Positions 49,068 through 57,531 of a stretch of DNA of 64,000 bases are shown here, piece after piece; the first letter of the stretch is position 1; each line of letters opens with the position of its first letter. This DNA comes from Bradyrhizobium japonicum USDA 6. Its GTDB lineage: Bacteria > Pseudomonadota > Alphaproteobacteria > Rhizobiales > Xanthobacteraceae. The position numbers and the translations under genes were made by a program. The notes under the pieces are model-generated. The model searched no databases and was not told the DNA's origin. It worked only from the letters and a program-made list of their open reading frames with translations. The stretch spans positions 6,317,001 through 6,381,000 of the forward strand of contig NC_017249.1 in NCBI RefSeq assembly GCF_000284375.1. Direction: 5' to 3'.

Positions 49068-52000
49068 ACCTCTCCGCGCCCTTCATCCTGCGGCCGATTG
49101 CAACCGCCCTGCTGATGGCGGGCCTGCTGTTGTGCGGCCTCGCGGCCTATCCCTTGCTTCCGGTGGGAGCCCTGCCGAACGTCAACTTCCCGACAATCCA
49201 GATCTCGGCGCAATTGCCGGGCGCCGACCCGGAAACGATCGCCTCCTCGGTCGCAACCCCGCTGGAGCAGCAGCTCAGCCAGATCCCCGGCGTCACCCAG
49301 CTCACCTCGTCCAGCGCGCTCGGCGTGGCGCAGCTCACCGTGCAGTTCGAGCTGTCGCGCACGGTGGACAGCGCAGCCGTCGACGTGCTGGCCGCGATCA
49401 ATGCCGCGAGCCCGTTTCTGCCGCAGAACATCCCCTACCCGCCGACGATCCGCAAGGTAAACCCGGCGGAAACGCCGATCATGCTGATCGCGCTGACGTC
49501 GGAATCGCTGCCGCTGACCACGGTCGACGCCTACGCGGAAAACATCCTGCTGCCGAAGATCTCGCAGATTTCCGGCGTCGGCCTCGTCGGAATCGGCGGC
49601 CAGCAGAAGCCCGCGATCCGAATCCGCGTCAATCCGCAAGCGATCGCCGCCCGCGGCATCGGCCTCGAAGACGTGCGCAGCGTGATTGCCGGCGCCAATG
49701 TCGATCTGCCCAAGGGCACGCTCAACAGCCCGCGCGTCACCTACACGCTGAACACCAACGACCAGCTCCTGAAACCCGAAGCCTATGAGAGCCTCATCAT
49801 CGCCTATCGCAATGGCTCGCCGGTGCGGCTCCGCGACATCGGCACGGCGATCGAAGGGCCCGAGAACGATCTCCTGGCCGGCTGGTACAACAAGGATCCT
49901 GCCATCATTCTGGCGGTGCAACGCGTCCCCGGCGCCAACGTGATCGAAACGGTCGATCGCATCAAGAAACTGCTGCCGACGCTCCAGGCCTCGGTTCCGC
50001 CCGCAATCAAGGTGACGATCGCGGCCGACCGCACCGCCACCATCCGCGCCGCCGTCTCTGACGTCCAGTTCACGCTGATGCTGACGGTTGCGCTGGTGGT
50101 GATGGTCATCTTCCTGTTCCTGCGGAATTTCTGGGCCACCGTCATCCCGGCCATCACGGTTCCGCTGGCGTTGATCGGTACGTTCGCGGTCCTCTACGTG
50201 CTCGGCTATAGCCTGGACAATCTCTCGCTGATGGCATTGTCGATCGCGGTCGGCTTCGTTGTCGACGATGCCGTGGTGGTCATCGAGAACATCGTGCGTC
50301 ATCTCGAGCAGGGGATGACGCCGATGGAGGCGGCGCTGAAGGGCTCCAGCGAGATCGGCTTCACCATCGTTTCCATCACGCTGTCGCTGATCGCGGTGTT
50401 CATCCCGCTGTTCCTAATGGGCGGCTATGTCGGGAAGCTATTCCAGGAATTCGCCATCACGATCACGGCCTCGCTGCTGCTGTCACTCATCATCTCGCTC
50501 ACGCTCACCCCGATGATGTGCGCGCGTCTCTTGAGAGATGACTCGCGCAAGAAGCACGGCCGGCTCTATCTGATGTTCGAGCGCGGCTTCGACGGGCTGC
50601 TGGCGCTCTATGCGCGAGGCTTGCGAGTCGTTCTGCGCCACCAATTCGCGACGCTCCTCGTGATGCTCTCGACCATCGCGCTGACCGGCTACCTCTATGT
50701 GATCATCCCGAAGGGCTTCTTCCCGCAACAGGACACCGGACAGATCGTCGGCATCACCGAGGCTGCCCAGGACATCTCCTTCCCAGCCATGTCCGAACGC
50801 CAGAGGTCGATCGTCGACATCCTGCTGAAGGATCCGGCGATCCAGTCGGTCGCGAGCTATATCGGTCCGGGCGGACCGACGGCGACGCTCAACCAGGGTC
50901 GCATCTTCATCGTCCTGAAGCCGCAGCCGGAACGCAAGGCCAGCGCGGACCAGATCATCAACCGGCTCCGGCCCCGGTTGGCCCACATCCAGGGCATCAC
51001 GCTCTACATGCAGGCGGCGCAGGACATCACGATCGGCGCACGGCTGTCGAAGACGGAGTATCAGTACACGCTGACGGACGCGGATTCCAACGAGCTCGCC
51101 CACTGGTCCGCGGTCTTCCTGGAAAAGCTCCGCGCACTCGACGTCATCACCGACGTCGCCAGCGACCAGGCCAATGCCGGCCCGGAGCTCAATGTCACTG
51201 TCAATCGCGAAGTCGCCTCCAGCTTCGGCATCCTGCCCACGACGATCGACAACGCCCTCGACGACGCCTTCGGCCAGCGCATCGTTTCCACGATATTCAC
51301 CTCGCTGAACCAGTACCACGTAGTCATGGAGGTCGATCCGCGCTTCCAGTACGGACCCGAGGCTCTCAAGGACATCTACCTGAACTCGGCCACCGGCCAG
51401 CAGGTGCCCCTGAGCACGCTGGTTCACAGCGTCATCGAGCCCGCGCCCATCCTGATCAATCACCAGGGCCTGTTCCCCTCGGTGACGCTGTCGTTCAACC
51501 TGCGCCCCGGTATGGCGCTCGGCGATGCCGTGACGGCGATCCAGAAGATCGAGAAGGACACCGGCAAGCCCGCATCGCTCGCGACCTCGTTCCAGGGCAA
51601 TGCCCAGGCCTTCCAATCCTCCCTGTCCGGCACACCGCTGCTGATCGGGGTGGCGCTGATCGTGATCTACATCATTCTCGGCGTGCTCTATGAGAGCCTG
51701 ATCCACCCGATCACGATCCTGTCGACGCTGCCTTCCGCCGGCATCGGCGCGCTGCTGCTGCTGCTGGCGGTCCACATGGATCTCAGCGTCATCGCCATCA
51801 TCGGCATCATCCTGCTGATCGGCATCGTCAAGAAGAACGGCATCATGCTGGTCGACTTCGCCCTCGAGGTGGAGCGCAAGCACGGGCTCAGCCCCGAGGA
51901 GGCGATCTACCAGGCCTGCACGCTCCGCTTCCGTCCGATTCTGATGACGACCATGGCCGCACTGCTTGGCGGCGTGCCGCTGATGCTCGGCAACGGCACC

Positions 52001-52207
52001 GGCGCCGAACTGCGCCAGCCGCTCGGCTACACGATCGTCGGCGGTTTGATGGTCTCGCAGATCCTGACGCTCTACACCACGCCCGTGGTCTATCTCTATC
52101 TCGACCGGCTCGGCAATTGGCTCGCGGGGCGCAAGCCGCGGGCGACCGAGACACCCACCCCCTCCACGACCGAAGCAGATACGGGATTGGGGCATGAGCC
52201 CACTTGA
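49064..52207 (+). CDS. RND multidrug efflux permease (MdtB/MdtC type)
   Basis: A 1047-residue RND transporter: TM1 region F-I-L-R-P-I-A-T-A-L-L-M, periplasmic loop I starting L-P-N-V-N-F-P-T-I-Q-I, TM4 proton-relay Asp pair in G-F-V-V-D-D-A-V-V-V-I-E-N-I, and the second half starting near Y-K-like F-A-T-L-L-V-M. MdtB/C-type pumps form homo- or heterotrimers and export bile-salt-like and flavonoid-like compounds in other bacteria. Only one permease gene is present, so a homotrimer is implied. The last 14 bp overlap the thioesterase gene. Confidence 0.93.
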   Translation: MNLSAPFILRPIATALLMAGLLLCGLAAYPLLPVGALPNVNFPTIQISAQLPGADPETIASSVATPLEQQLSQIPGVTQLTSSSALGVAQLTVQFELSRTVDSAAVDVLAAINAASPFLPQNIPYPPTIRKVNPAETPIMLIALTSESLPLTTVDAYAENILLPKISQISGVGLVGIGGQQKPAIRIRVNPQAIAARGIGLEDVRSVIAGANVDLPKGTLNSPRVTYTLNTNDQLLKPEAYESLIIAYRNGSPVRLRDIGTAIEGPENDLLAGWYNKDPAIILAVQRVPGANVIETVDRIKKLLPTLQASVPPAIKVTIAADRTATIRAAVSDVQFTLMLTVALVVMVIFLFLRNFWATVIPAITVPLALIGTFAVLYVLGYSLDNLSLMALSIAVGFVVDDAVVVIENIVRHLEQGMTPMEAALKGSSEIGFTIVSITLSLIAVFIPLFLMGGYVGKLFQEFAITITASLLLSLIISLTLTPMMCARLLRDDSRKKHGRLYLMFERGFDGLLALYARGLRVVLRHQFATLLVMLSTIALTGYLYVIIPKGFFPQQDTGQIVGITEAAQDISFPAMSERQRSIVDILLKDPAIQSVASYIGPGGPTATLNQGRIFIVLKPQPERKASADQIINRLRPRLAHIQGITLYMQAAQDITIGARLSKTEYQYTLTDADSNELAHWSAVFLEKLRALDVITDVASDQANAGPELNVTVNREVASSFGILPTTIDNALDDAFGQRIVSTIFTSLNQYHVVMEVDPRFQYGPEALKDIYLNSATGQQVPLSTLVHSVIEPAPILINHQGLFPSVTLSFNLRPGMALGDAVTAIQKIEKDTGKPASLATSFQGNAQAFQSSLSGTPLLIGVALIVIYIILGVLYESLIHPITILSTLPSAGIGALLLLLAVHMDLSVIAIIGIILLIGIVKKNGIMLVDFALEVERKHGLSPEEAIYQACTLRFRPILMTTMAALLGGVPLMLGNGTGAELRQPLGYTIVGGLMVSQILTLYTTPVVYLYLDRLGNWLAGRKPRATETPTPSTTEADTGLGHEPT

Positions 52208-52604
52208 CAAGGTGACCGTCGGCTTGATGGCGGAAAAGCTGGTGACCATTACGCCCGAGATGACGGTCGGCCACGTGGTTCCGGGAATGCCTGAAGTCTA
52301 CGGGACGCCAATGATGATCCTGCACATGGAGATGGCGGCGGGATCGGCGATCCAGCCGTCCCTGCCGGCCGGCTATGTCAGCGTCGGGATGATGGTCGAC
52401 GTCCGTCATCTGGCGGCGACGCCGGTCGGCCGCACCGTGCGCGCGGTCGCACGGGTCGTCGCCGTCGAAGCCAGGAGCGTCCTGTTCGAAGTCGAGGCCT
52501 GGGACTGCGGCCGCAAGATCGGCGACGGGACCCATCGGCGCGGCGTTGTCGATGTCGCCGAGTTCGAAAGGCGATTCGGGGTGACGAGGCCCGCGTTGGC
52601 TTAG
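52194..52604 (+). CDS. FlK-like hot-dog thioesterase
   Basis: A 136-residue hot-dog protein of the fluoroacetyl-CoA-thioesterase-like family. It keeps the positions used by FlK for catalysis: Thr in V-Y-G-T-P-M-M, Glu in L-H-M-E-M-A-A and His in V-R-H-L-A-A-T-P-V-G. Start ATG lies inside the pump gene (14-bp overlap), so it is co-expressed with an efflux pump, an unusual partner. Probable role: clearing a toxic or stalled acyl-CoA; the link to the pump is inference. Confidence 0.8.
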   Translation: MSPLDKVTVGLMAEKLVTITPEMTVGHVVPGMPEVYGTPMMILHMEMAAGSAIQPSLPAGYVSVGMMVDVRHLAATPVGRTVRAVARVVAVEARSVLFEVEAWDCGRKIGDGTHRRGVVDVAEFERRFGVTRPALA

Positions 52605-52910
52605 GGTCGCGGAATCCTTCCCGCGGCAACATCCCGGATCTGCGCAGGCTCGCATGGCGACGCCGTGCGTTTTGACAAAGGGTCCGCGAAAAAGCAAAAG
52701 ACCGGTTTTCCACGGTGCGGTACATCGCTTGCATCCAGCGTCCGGACATCCGGGCTCGGGAATTGGTCTCATGCCCGGCGAGTATCACTTGGACCTCTTC
52801 AATCTGCTGGCGCGGCTCCGATCTGCCCATAGAGGCCGGGTATCTGCGACAGCCCGCCGCACTGGAACGATCTGTCGGGCATCGTCGGCCGATCGTCCGC
52901 GGCACGCTTC
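52605..52910. other. Intergenic stretch before the orphan kinase
   Basis: A 306-bp gap with several short frames, none protein-like. It presumably holds the kinase promoter; no clear consensus is visible. Confidence 0.4.
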
Positions 52911-54989
52911 ATGACGGTCGAGAGTCCGAGGCCGGCTGCAACGTCCCAACGCCTGGATGACCCTCGCCGGGTGCAGCCCAGGCGACGGTGGCTTCGCCTG
53001 TTGCCGATCCGAACCGAACACCGCAAGGATCGCGCCATCGCTCATGCCGCCCTTTGGATCCTGGGAAGCGCTGCGCTGAGCCTGCTCTCATTCGTCTGCT
53101 TCCTGCTCGGATTCAACTTCACAACCACCGCTTTCATCCTCCTGGTCGCCATCGTCCTGTTGTCGCTGCTCGGCAGCTTCGCGTCGGCGGCGATCTTTTC
53201 CGCGGTCGCGGTTGGCTCGCTGGTCTTCCTGTTCGTCGATCCTGCATTTGCAGCGGATAACCTTCAGGACACCGTCGCCCTGGTCGCCTTTCTCGTCACG
53301 TCGCTTGTGATCGCGAACCTGGTCAGTCGACTGCGCGTCGAGGACGCATTACGGCGAAGTCAGGCCGCCTATCTCGCCGAGGCCCAGAAGCTCAGCCACA
53401 CAGGCAGCTTCGGCTGGAATGTCGCGAGCGGGGAGCTGTTCTGGTCGGACGAGACGTTCAGGATCTTCGACGTCGATCCGGCGTCGCCTCCATCGCTCGG
53501 CCTTGTCCTGAAGCGCACGCATCCCGATGATCTCAATGCCGTTCGCGAAGCGATCGATCACGCCGTGAAGGACAGGAACGACTTTTCCCAGGAATACCGA
53601 CTAGTCCTGAGCGATGGCTCGATCAGGCACATTCGCGTGGTCGCCCGCGGAATGACAGACGGCCAGGGGCAATTTGAGTACGTCGGCGCGGTCATGGACA
53701 TTACCGCCCAGAAAAAGGCCAACACCGAGCTGGAGCGGAGCGAGCTGCGCTACCGCCACCTGTTCGGCCGCATGCCGATCGCCCTCCGTCAGCTCGACGC
53801 CAGCAGACTGGTGGTGCTGTTCCGAAAGCTGCGAGCCGAGGGCATCAAGGACCTCGGCAGCTATTTCGACAACCATCCCGACTTTCTCCGGACCTGCATG
53901 GACGCGCTCTCATTTCAGGAAGCCAACGAACGGGCCATCCAGATGTTCGGAGGAGGCGTCGACGGCTATGTCGGGCGTTCCATGTCCGACACCTGGAAGG
54001 CACGCCCGGATACGTTTCGGCGGGCCATGGAGTCCCGCTTTCGCGGTGAAACGAATTTCGAGGAAGAGACCAAGATGGTGACGTGGGACGGCCGCGTCGT
54101 CGACGTTCTCTTCACCACGGCCCGCGTCGGTCCAATCAATGATCTCGAAATAAGCCTGGTCGCCACGATCGACATCTCGCAACGCGTCCGCGCCCAGGAG
54201 AGGCTTCGGCAGGTGCAGGCGGAGTTCGCGCATGCGGCGCGCGTCTCGATGCTCGGCGAGCTCACCGCCTCCATCGCGCACGAGGTCAACCAGCCTTTGG
54301 CCGCCATCGCGACCAACGCCGCTGCCGGTCTGCGCTGGCTGAACAGGCCGATCCCCGACATGACCGAGGTCCGCAGTACAATCGAAAATATGGCCACGGA
54401 TACGAGGCGGGCCGCGGACATCGTGGCACGTGTTCACGGGATGGCTTCGCGCAAAGCGCCGGAGCGCGCTGTTCTGTCGCTTGACGATGTCATTCGCGAG
54501 GCGCTTCTGTTCCTGCGCCACGAGATGGAATCCCGCGGCGTAACGATCCTGCACCGTCCCGATACGGAAGCAGCACTCGTGCTCGGCGACCGCACCCAGC
54601 TCCAGCAGGTGATCGTCAATCTGGCCATCAACGCCGTGCAGGCGATGATGCAGGCGGGACGCGACCATGGCAGGATCGTCATCACCACCGCCGTGCAGGA
54701 CGCGACGACGCTGTGCTGCTCCGTGGAGGACAACGGTCCCGGCATCTCCGCCGAACATGCCGGCCGGCTGTTCGAAAGCTTTTTCACGACCAAGGAGTCC
54801 GGCATGGGTATGGGGCTGCCGATCTGCAGGTCCATCGTTGAAGCGCATGGCGGCCGCATCGACGCCGAAGGACTTAGCGCTGAAGGACTTGGCGCTGAAG
54901 GTCTTGGCGCCGGCGCCCGGTTCTGGTTTACGCTGCCAATCGCGACGCCGGCGTCATCGCCGCCATCCGGTCGGGACGCCGACGCCTGA
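52911..54989 (+). CDS. Orphan PAS-domain sensor histidine kinase
   Basis: A 692-residue kinase. Four close membrane segments lie at about 45-135 (DUF4118-like), then a PAS domain (H-T-G-S-F-G-W-N-V-A-S-G-E-L-F-W-S-D-E-T, about 155-275), a second PAS-like region with Y-F-D-N-H-P-D-F-L-R (about 290-430), a His near 462 in A-H-E-V-N-Q-P-L-A-A, N box N-A-V-Q-A-M, G1 D-N-G-P-G-I, G2 G-M-G-M-G-L-P-I-C. It is a paralogue of the kinase at 29586-31496. No response regulator is next to it. An in-frame 15-bp tandem repeat inserts residues near the C-terminus. The ribosome site is weak. Confidence 0.88.
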   Translation: MTVESPRPAATSQRLDDPRRVQPRRRWLRLLPIRTEHRKDRAIAHAALWILGSAALSLLSFVCFLLGFNFTTTAFILLVAIVLLSLLGSFASAAIFSAVAVGSLVFLFVDPAFAADNLQDTVALVAFLVTSLVIANLVSRLRVEDALRRSQAAYLAEAQKLSHTGSFGWNVASGELFWSDETFRIFDVDPASPPSLGLVLKRTHPDDLNAVREAIDHAVKDRNDFSQEYRLVLSDGSIRHIRVVARGMTDGQGQFEYVGAVMDITAQKKANTELERSELRYRHLFGRMPIALRQLDASRLVVLFRKLRAEGIKDLGSYFDNHPDFLRTCMDALSFQEANERAIQMFGGGVDGYVGRSMSDTWKARPDTFRRAMESRFRGETNFEEETKMVTWDGRVVDVLFTTARVGPINDLEISLVATIDISQRVRAQERLRQVQAEFAHAARVSMLGELTASIAHEVNQPLAAIATNAAAGLRWLNRPIPDMTEVRSTIENMATDTRRAADIVARVHGMASRKAPERAVLSLDDVIREALLFLRHEMESRGVTILHRPDTEAALVLGDRTQLQQVIVNLAINAVQAMMQAGRDHGRIVITTAVQDATTLCCSVEDNGPGISAEHAGRLFESFFTTKESGMGMGLPICRSIVEAHGGRIDAEGLSAEGLGAEGLGAGARFWFTLPIATPASSPPSGRDADA
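54864..54908 (+). repeat. Three in-frame 15-bp tandem repeats in the kinase gene
   Basis: GCCGAAGGACTTAGC, GCTGAAGGACTTGGC and GCTGAAGGTCTTGGC follow head to tail, encoding A-E-G-L-S, A-E-G-L-G, A-E-G-L-G. They replace the short turn between G-G-x-I and the last strand of the ATPase domain, where most kinases have a single S-x-x-G-x-G. Copy number may vary between strains. Confidence 0.85.
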
Positions 54990-55000
54990 CACCGCCGGCT

Positions 55001-57292
55001 CTATTGCGCCGGGGCAGTCGAGCGCACCAGGCGGATCGGGATGCCCTTGAATGACGGCGTGAAGCTGAGGGGATCGCGGGCATAGAGCGGCACCAGCGGA
55101 TTTGTCTCCGGATAGTACGCGGCACAGCAGCCGGTCGGAAACGAATACGCCACCACGCGGAAGTCGCGCACGATCCGCTCGGCGCCATCGGTCGACTCCG
55201 TGATCAGGTCGACGCGATCGCCGTCCGCGAGCCCGCGCTTCTTCAGTTCATATTCGTTGAGGAAGACCACGTCGCGCTGGCCGAAGACGCCGCGATAGCG
55301 GTCCGACAGCGAGTAGAGCGTCGTGTTGTACTGGTCGTGGCTGCGTATCGTGCTGAGCCACAGGAAATCCGGATCGGCCTGTGGCGGGTCCTCGCCACAT
55401 CCCTCAAACACCAGGAAATTGGCCTTGCCGGACGGCGTTGCCCAGATCCGCTCCCGCGCGGTCGAGGTCAGATGGAAGCCGCCGGGAATGCGGATACGGG
55501 CATTGTAGCCCTCGAAGATAGGGAAGACGGCCTCGATCGCATCCCGGATGCGATCGTAGTCGCCCACAAAGCCATCCCAATCGACCACCGTGCGCTCGCC
55601 AAGCGTCGCCTTGGCGAGGCCTGCGATGATCGCGACCTCGCTGAGAAGATGCTCGGATGCCGGCTTGTTGCGACCGCCGGAGGCGTGGACCATCGACATC
55701 GAATCCTCGACCGTGATCGACTGCGGCCCCGTTTCCTGAATGTCGATCTCGGTGCGCCCGAGGCACGGCAGGATCAGGGCGGCGCGGCCATGGATCAGAT
55801 GGCTGCGGTTGAGCTTCGTGGAGACGTGGACGGTCAGATCGAGCTTGCGCAGCGCGGCCTGCGTCGCCTGCCAGTCGGGTATGGCCGCGGCAAAGTTGCC
55901 GCCCATCGCGAAAAAGACCTTCACTTCGCCGCGGATCATTGCCTCCAATGCCGTCACGACGTTGTGTCCCGGCGCGCTCGGCGGCTTGAAGCCGAAGCGG
56001 TGCTCGAGGCGCTCGAGGAAATCCGCCTTTGGGATCTCCGTGATCCCCACGGTTCGGTCGCCCTGCACGTTGGAATGACCGCGAACCGGACAAACGCCGG
56101 CGCCGTCGCGTCCCACGTTGCCGCGCAAGAGCGCAAGATTGGCGATCTGCTGCACGTTGTGCGCGCCACGCTGGTGCTGGGTAATGCCCATGCCGTAGAC
56201 AAGGATGGCGCGCTCCGCCTTCATATAGGCGCCGGCGGCATATTCCAGGTCCTCGCGGGTCAGGCCGGACTGGCGTTCGATATCGGGCCATTGCGTTCGC
56301 TTGAGATCGTCGATCAGCGCTTCGATGCCGGCGGTGTGCCCGCGAATGAAATCCCAATCCAGGATCTCCGGCTGCTTGGTCGCACGGGCGGCCTCGTCCG
56401 TGTCGACGAGGATCTTCATGATCCCCTTGAGGACGGCGACGTCGCCACCGACACGCACCTGGAAAAGCTTCGAGCTGATCGTCGTCGACGACAGCGTGAT
56501 CATCTCAACCGGGCTCTGCGGCGCCTGGAAGCGCTCCAGCGCCCGCTCGCGGAACGGATTGAACGAGATGATCGAGGCCCCCCGGCGGGCCGCGTTGCGC
56601 AGGCTGGTCATCATCCGCGGGCTGTTGGTGCCCGGATTCTGGCCGAAGATGAAGATGCAATCGGCCTTGTCGAAATCCTCCAGCAGCACGGTGCCCTTGC
56701 CGACGCCGAGCGATTCCGGCAGGCCGACGCTGGTCGCCTCGTGGCACATGTTCGAGCAGTCGGGAAAGTTGTTGGTGCCGTACTCGCGCACAAACAGCTG
56801 ATAGAGGAAGGCGGCTTCGTTCGAGGTTCGCCCGGACGTATAGAACTCCGCCATGTTCGGATCCGGCAGCGCATTCAGCTCGCGGCCGATCATGGCGAAC
56901 GCATCGCCCCACTGCACCGGGAGGTAGCGGTCGGATGCGGCATCATAGGCCATCGGATGGGCGAGCCGACCGACCATTTCGAGATCGTAATCGTTCCAGC
57001 TTGCGAGCTCCGTGACGGTGTGCTCGGCAAAGAATTCGGGCGTGCAGCGCTTCGATGTCGTCTCCCAGGCGATCGCCTTGCCGCCGTTCTCGCAGAATTC
57101 GAATGACGAGGTGTGCTTCGGATCGGGCCAGGCGCAGCCGGGGCAATCAAAGCCCTCCGGCTGATTCATCCTGCTGAGCGTCGCTGCGCCCTTCAGCGGC
57201 GCCTGCTGCACCAGAAGCGCCTCGCTGAGCGCCTTGAGCGCGCCCCAGCCACCGGCGGGTTCACGGTAGGGACGAACCGATTTCGTGGTCAT
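55001..57292 (-). CDS. FdhF/YdeP-family molybdopterin oxidoreductase
   Basis: A 763-residue molybdoenzyme. The N-terminus has only a short Cys pair (F-D-C-P-G-C-A-W-P) rather than the four-Cys 4Fe-4S motif of classical formate dehydrogenases. Molybdopterin-domain marks include F-Y-T-S-G-R-T-S-N-E, C-S-N-M-C-H-E-A-T-S-V-G-L and F-G-Q-N-P-G-T-N-S-P-R-M. The C-terminal MoCo-binding barrel starts near 640 (S-H-D-Q-Y-N-T-T-L-Y). YdeP-type proteins are formate-dehydrogenase-like oxidoreductases linked in E. coli to acid tolerance. Divergent from oxalate decarboxylase, whose product is formate, making formate oxidation a good guess. No signal peptide, so cytoplasmic. Confidence 0.88.
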   Translation of the reverse strand: MTTKSVRPYREPAGGWGALKALSEALLVQQAPLKGAATLSRMNQPEGFDCPGCAWPDPKHTSSFEFCENGGKAIAWETTSKRCTPEFFAEHTVTELASWNDYDLEMVGRLAHPMAYDAASDRYLPVQWGDAFAMIGRELNALPDPNMAEFYTSGRTSNEAAFLYQLFVREYGTNNFPDCSNMCHEATSVGLPESLGVGKGTVLLEDFDKADCIFIFGQNPGTNSPRMMTSLRNAARRGASIISFNPFRERALERFQAPQSPVEMITLSSTTISSKLFQVRVGGDVAVLKGIMKILVDTDEAARATKQPEILDWDFIRGHTAGIEALIDDLKRTQWPDIERQSGLTREDLEYAAGAYMKAERAILVYGMGITQHQRGAHNVQQIANLALLRGNVGRDGAGVCPVRGHSNVQGDRTVGITEIPKADFLERLEHRFGFKPPSAPGHNVVTALEAMIRGEVKVFFAMGGNFAAAIPDWQATQAALRKLDLTVHVSTKLNRSHLIHGRAALILPCLGRTEIDIQETGPQSITVEDSMSMVHASGGRNKPASEHLLSEVAIIAGLAKATLGERTVVDWDGFVGDYDRIRDAIEAVFPIFEGYNARIRIPGGFHLTSTARERIWATPSGKANFLVFEGCGEDPPQADPDFLWLSTIRSHDQYNTTLYSLSDRYRGVFGQRDVVFLNEYELKKRGLADGDRVDLITESTDGAERIVRDFRVVAYSFPTGCCAAYYPETNPLVPLYARDPLSFTPSFKGIPIRLVRSTAPAQ

Positions 57293-57531
57293 CTCGATAT
57301 CTCGCGATATGGCAATTCTCCGGGCCAGTTAAGGATCGTGCGGGCAGAGCCGTCTTTTCAAAACGAAGCCGAATTTCGCAATTGCACATGTTCGGAGCCG
57401 GCCGCAGCAGCCAGTGCATTCCGGCAAAAACAGCGCGTTCACGGAAGCTGAAATGGCGACCGGAAACTAGGTTTGCCAGTTGGAGCCCCGTCGCCACGGA
57501 GGGCTTTCGACATTTTCAGGAGCGACCCAAA

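Noticed and set aside
50483..52249. A 588-codon frame antisense to the RND pump
   Set aside because: Arg/Asp/His-rich shadow of the pump's codons, no protein-like features.
55337..57106. A 589-codon frame antisense to the molybdoenzyme
   Set aside because: No recognisable motif and fully covered by a convincing gene on the other strand.
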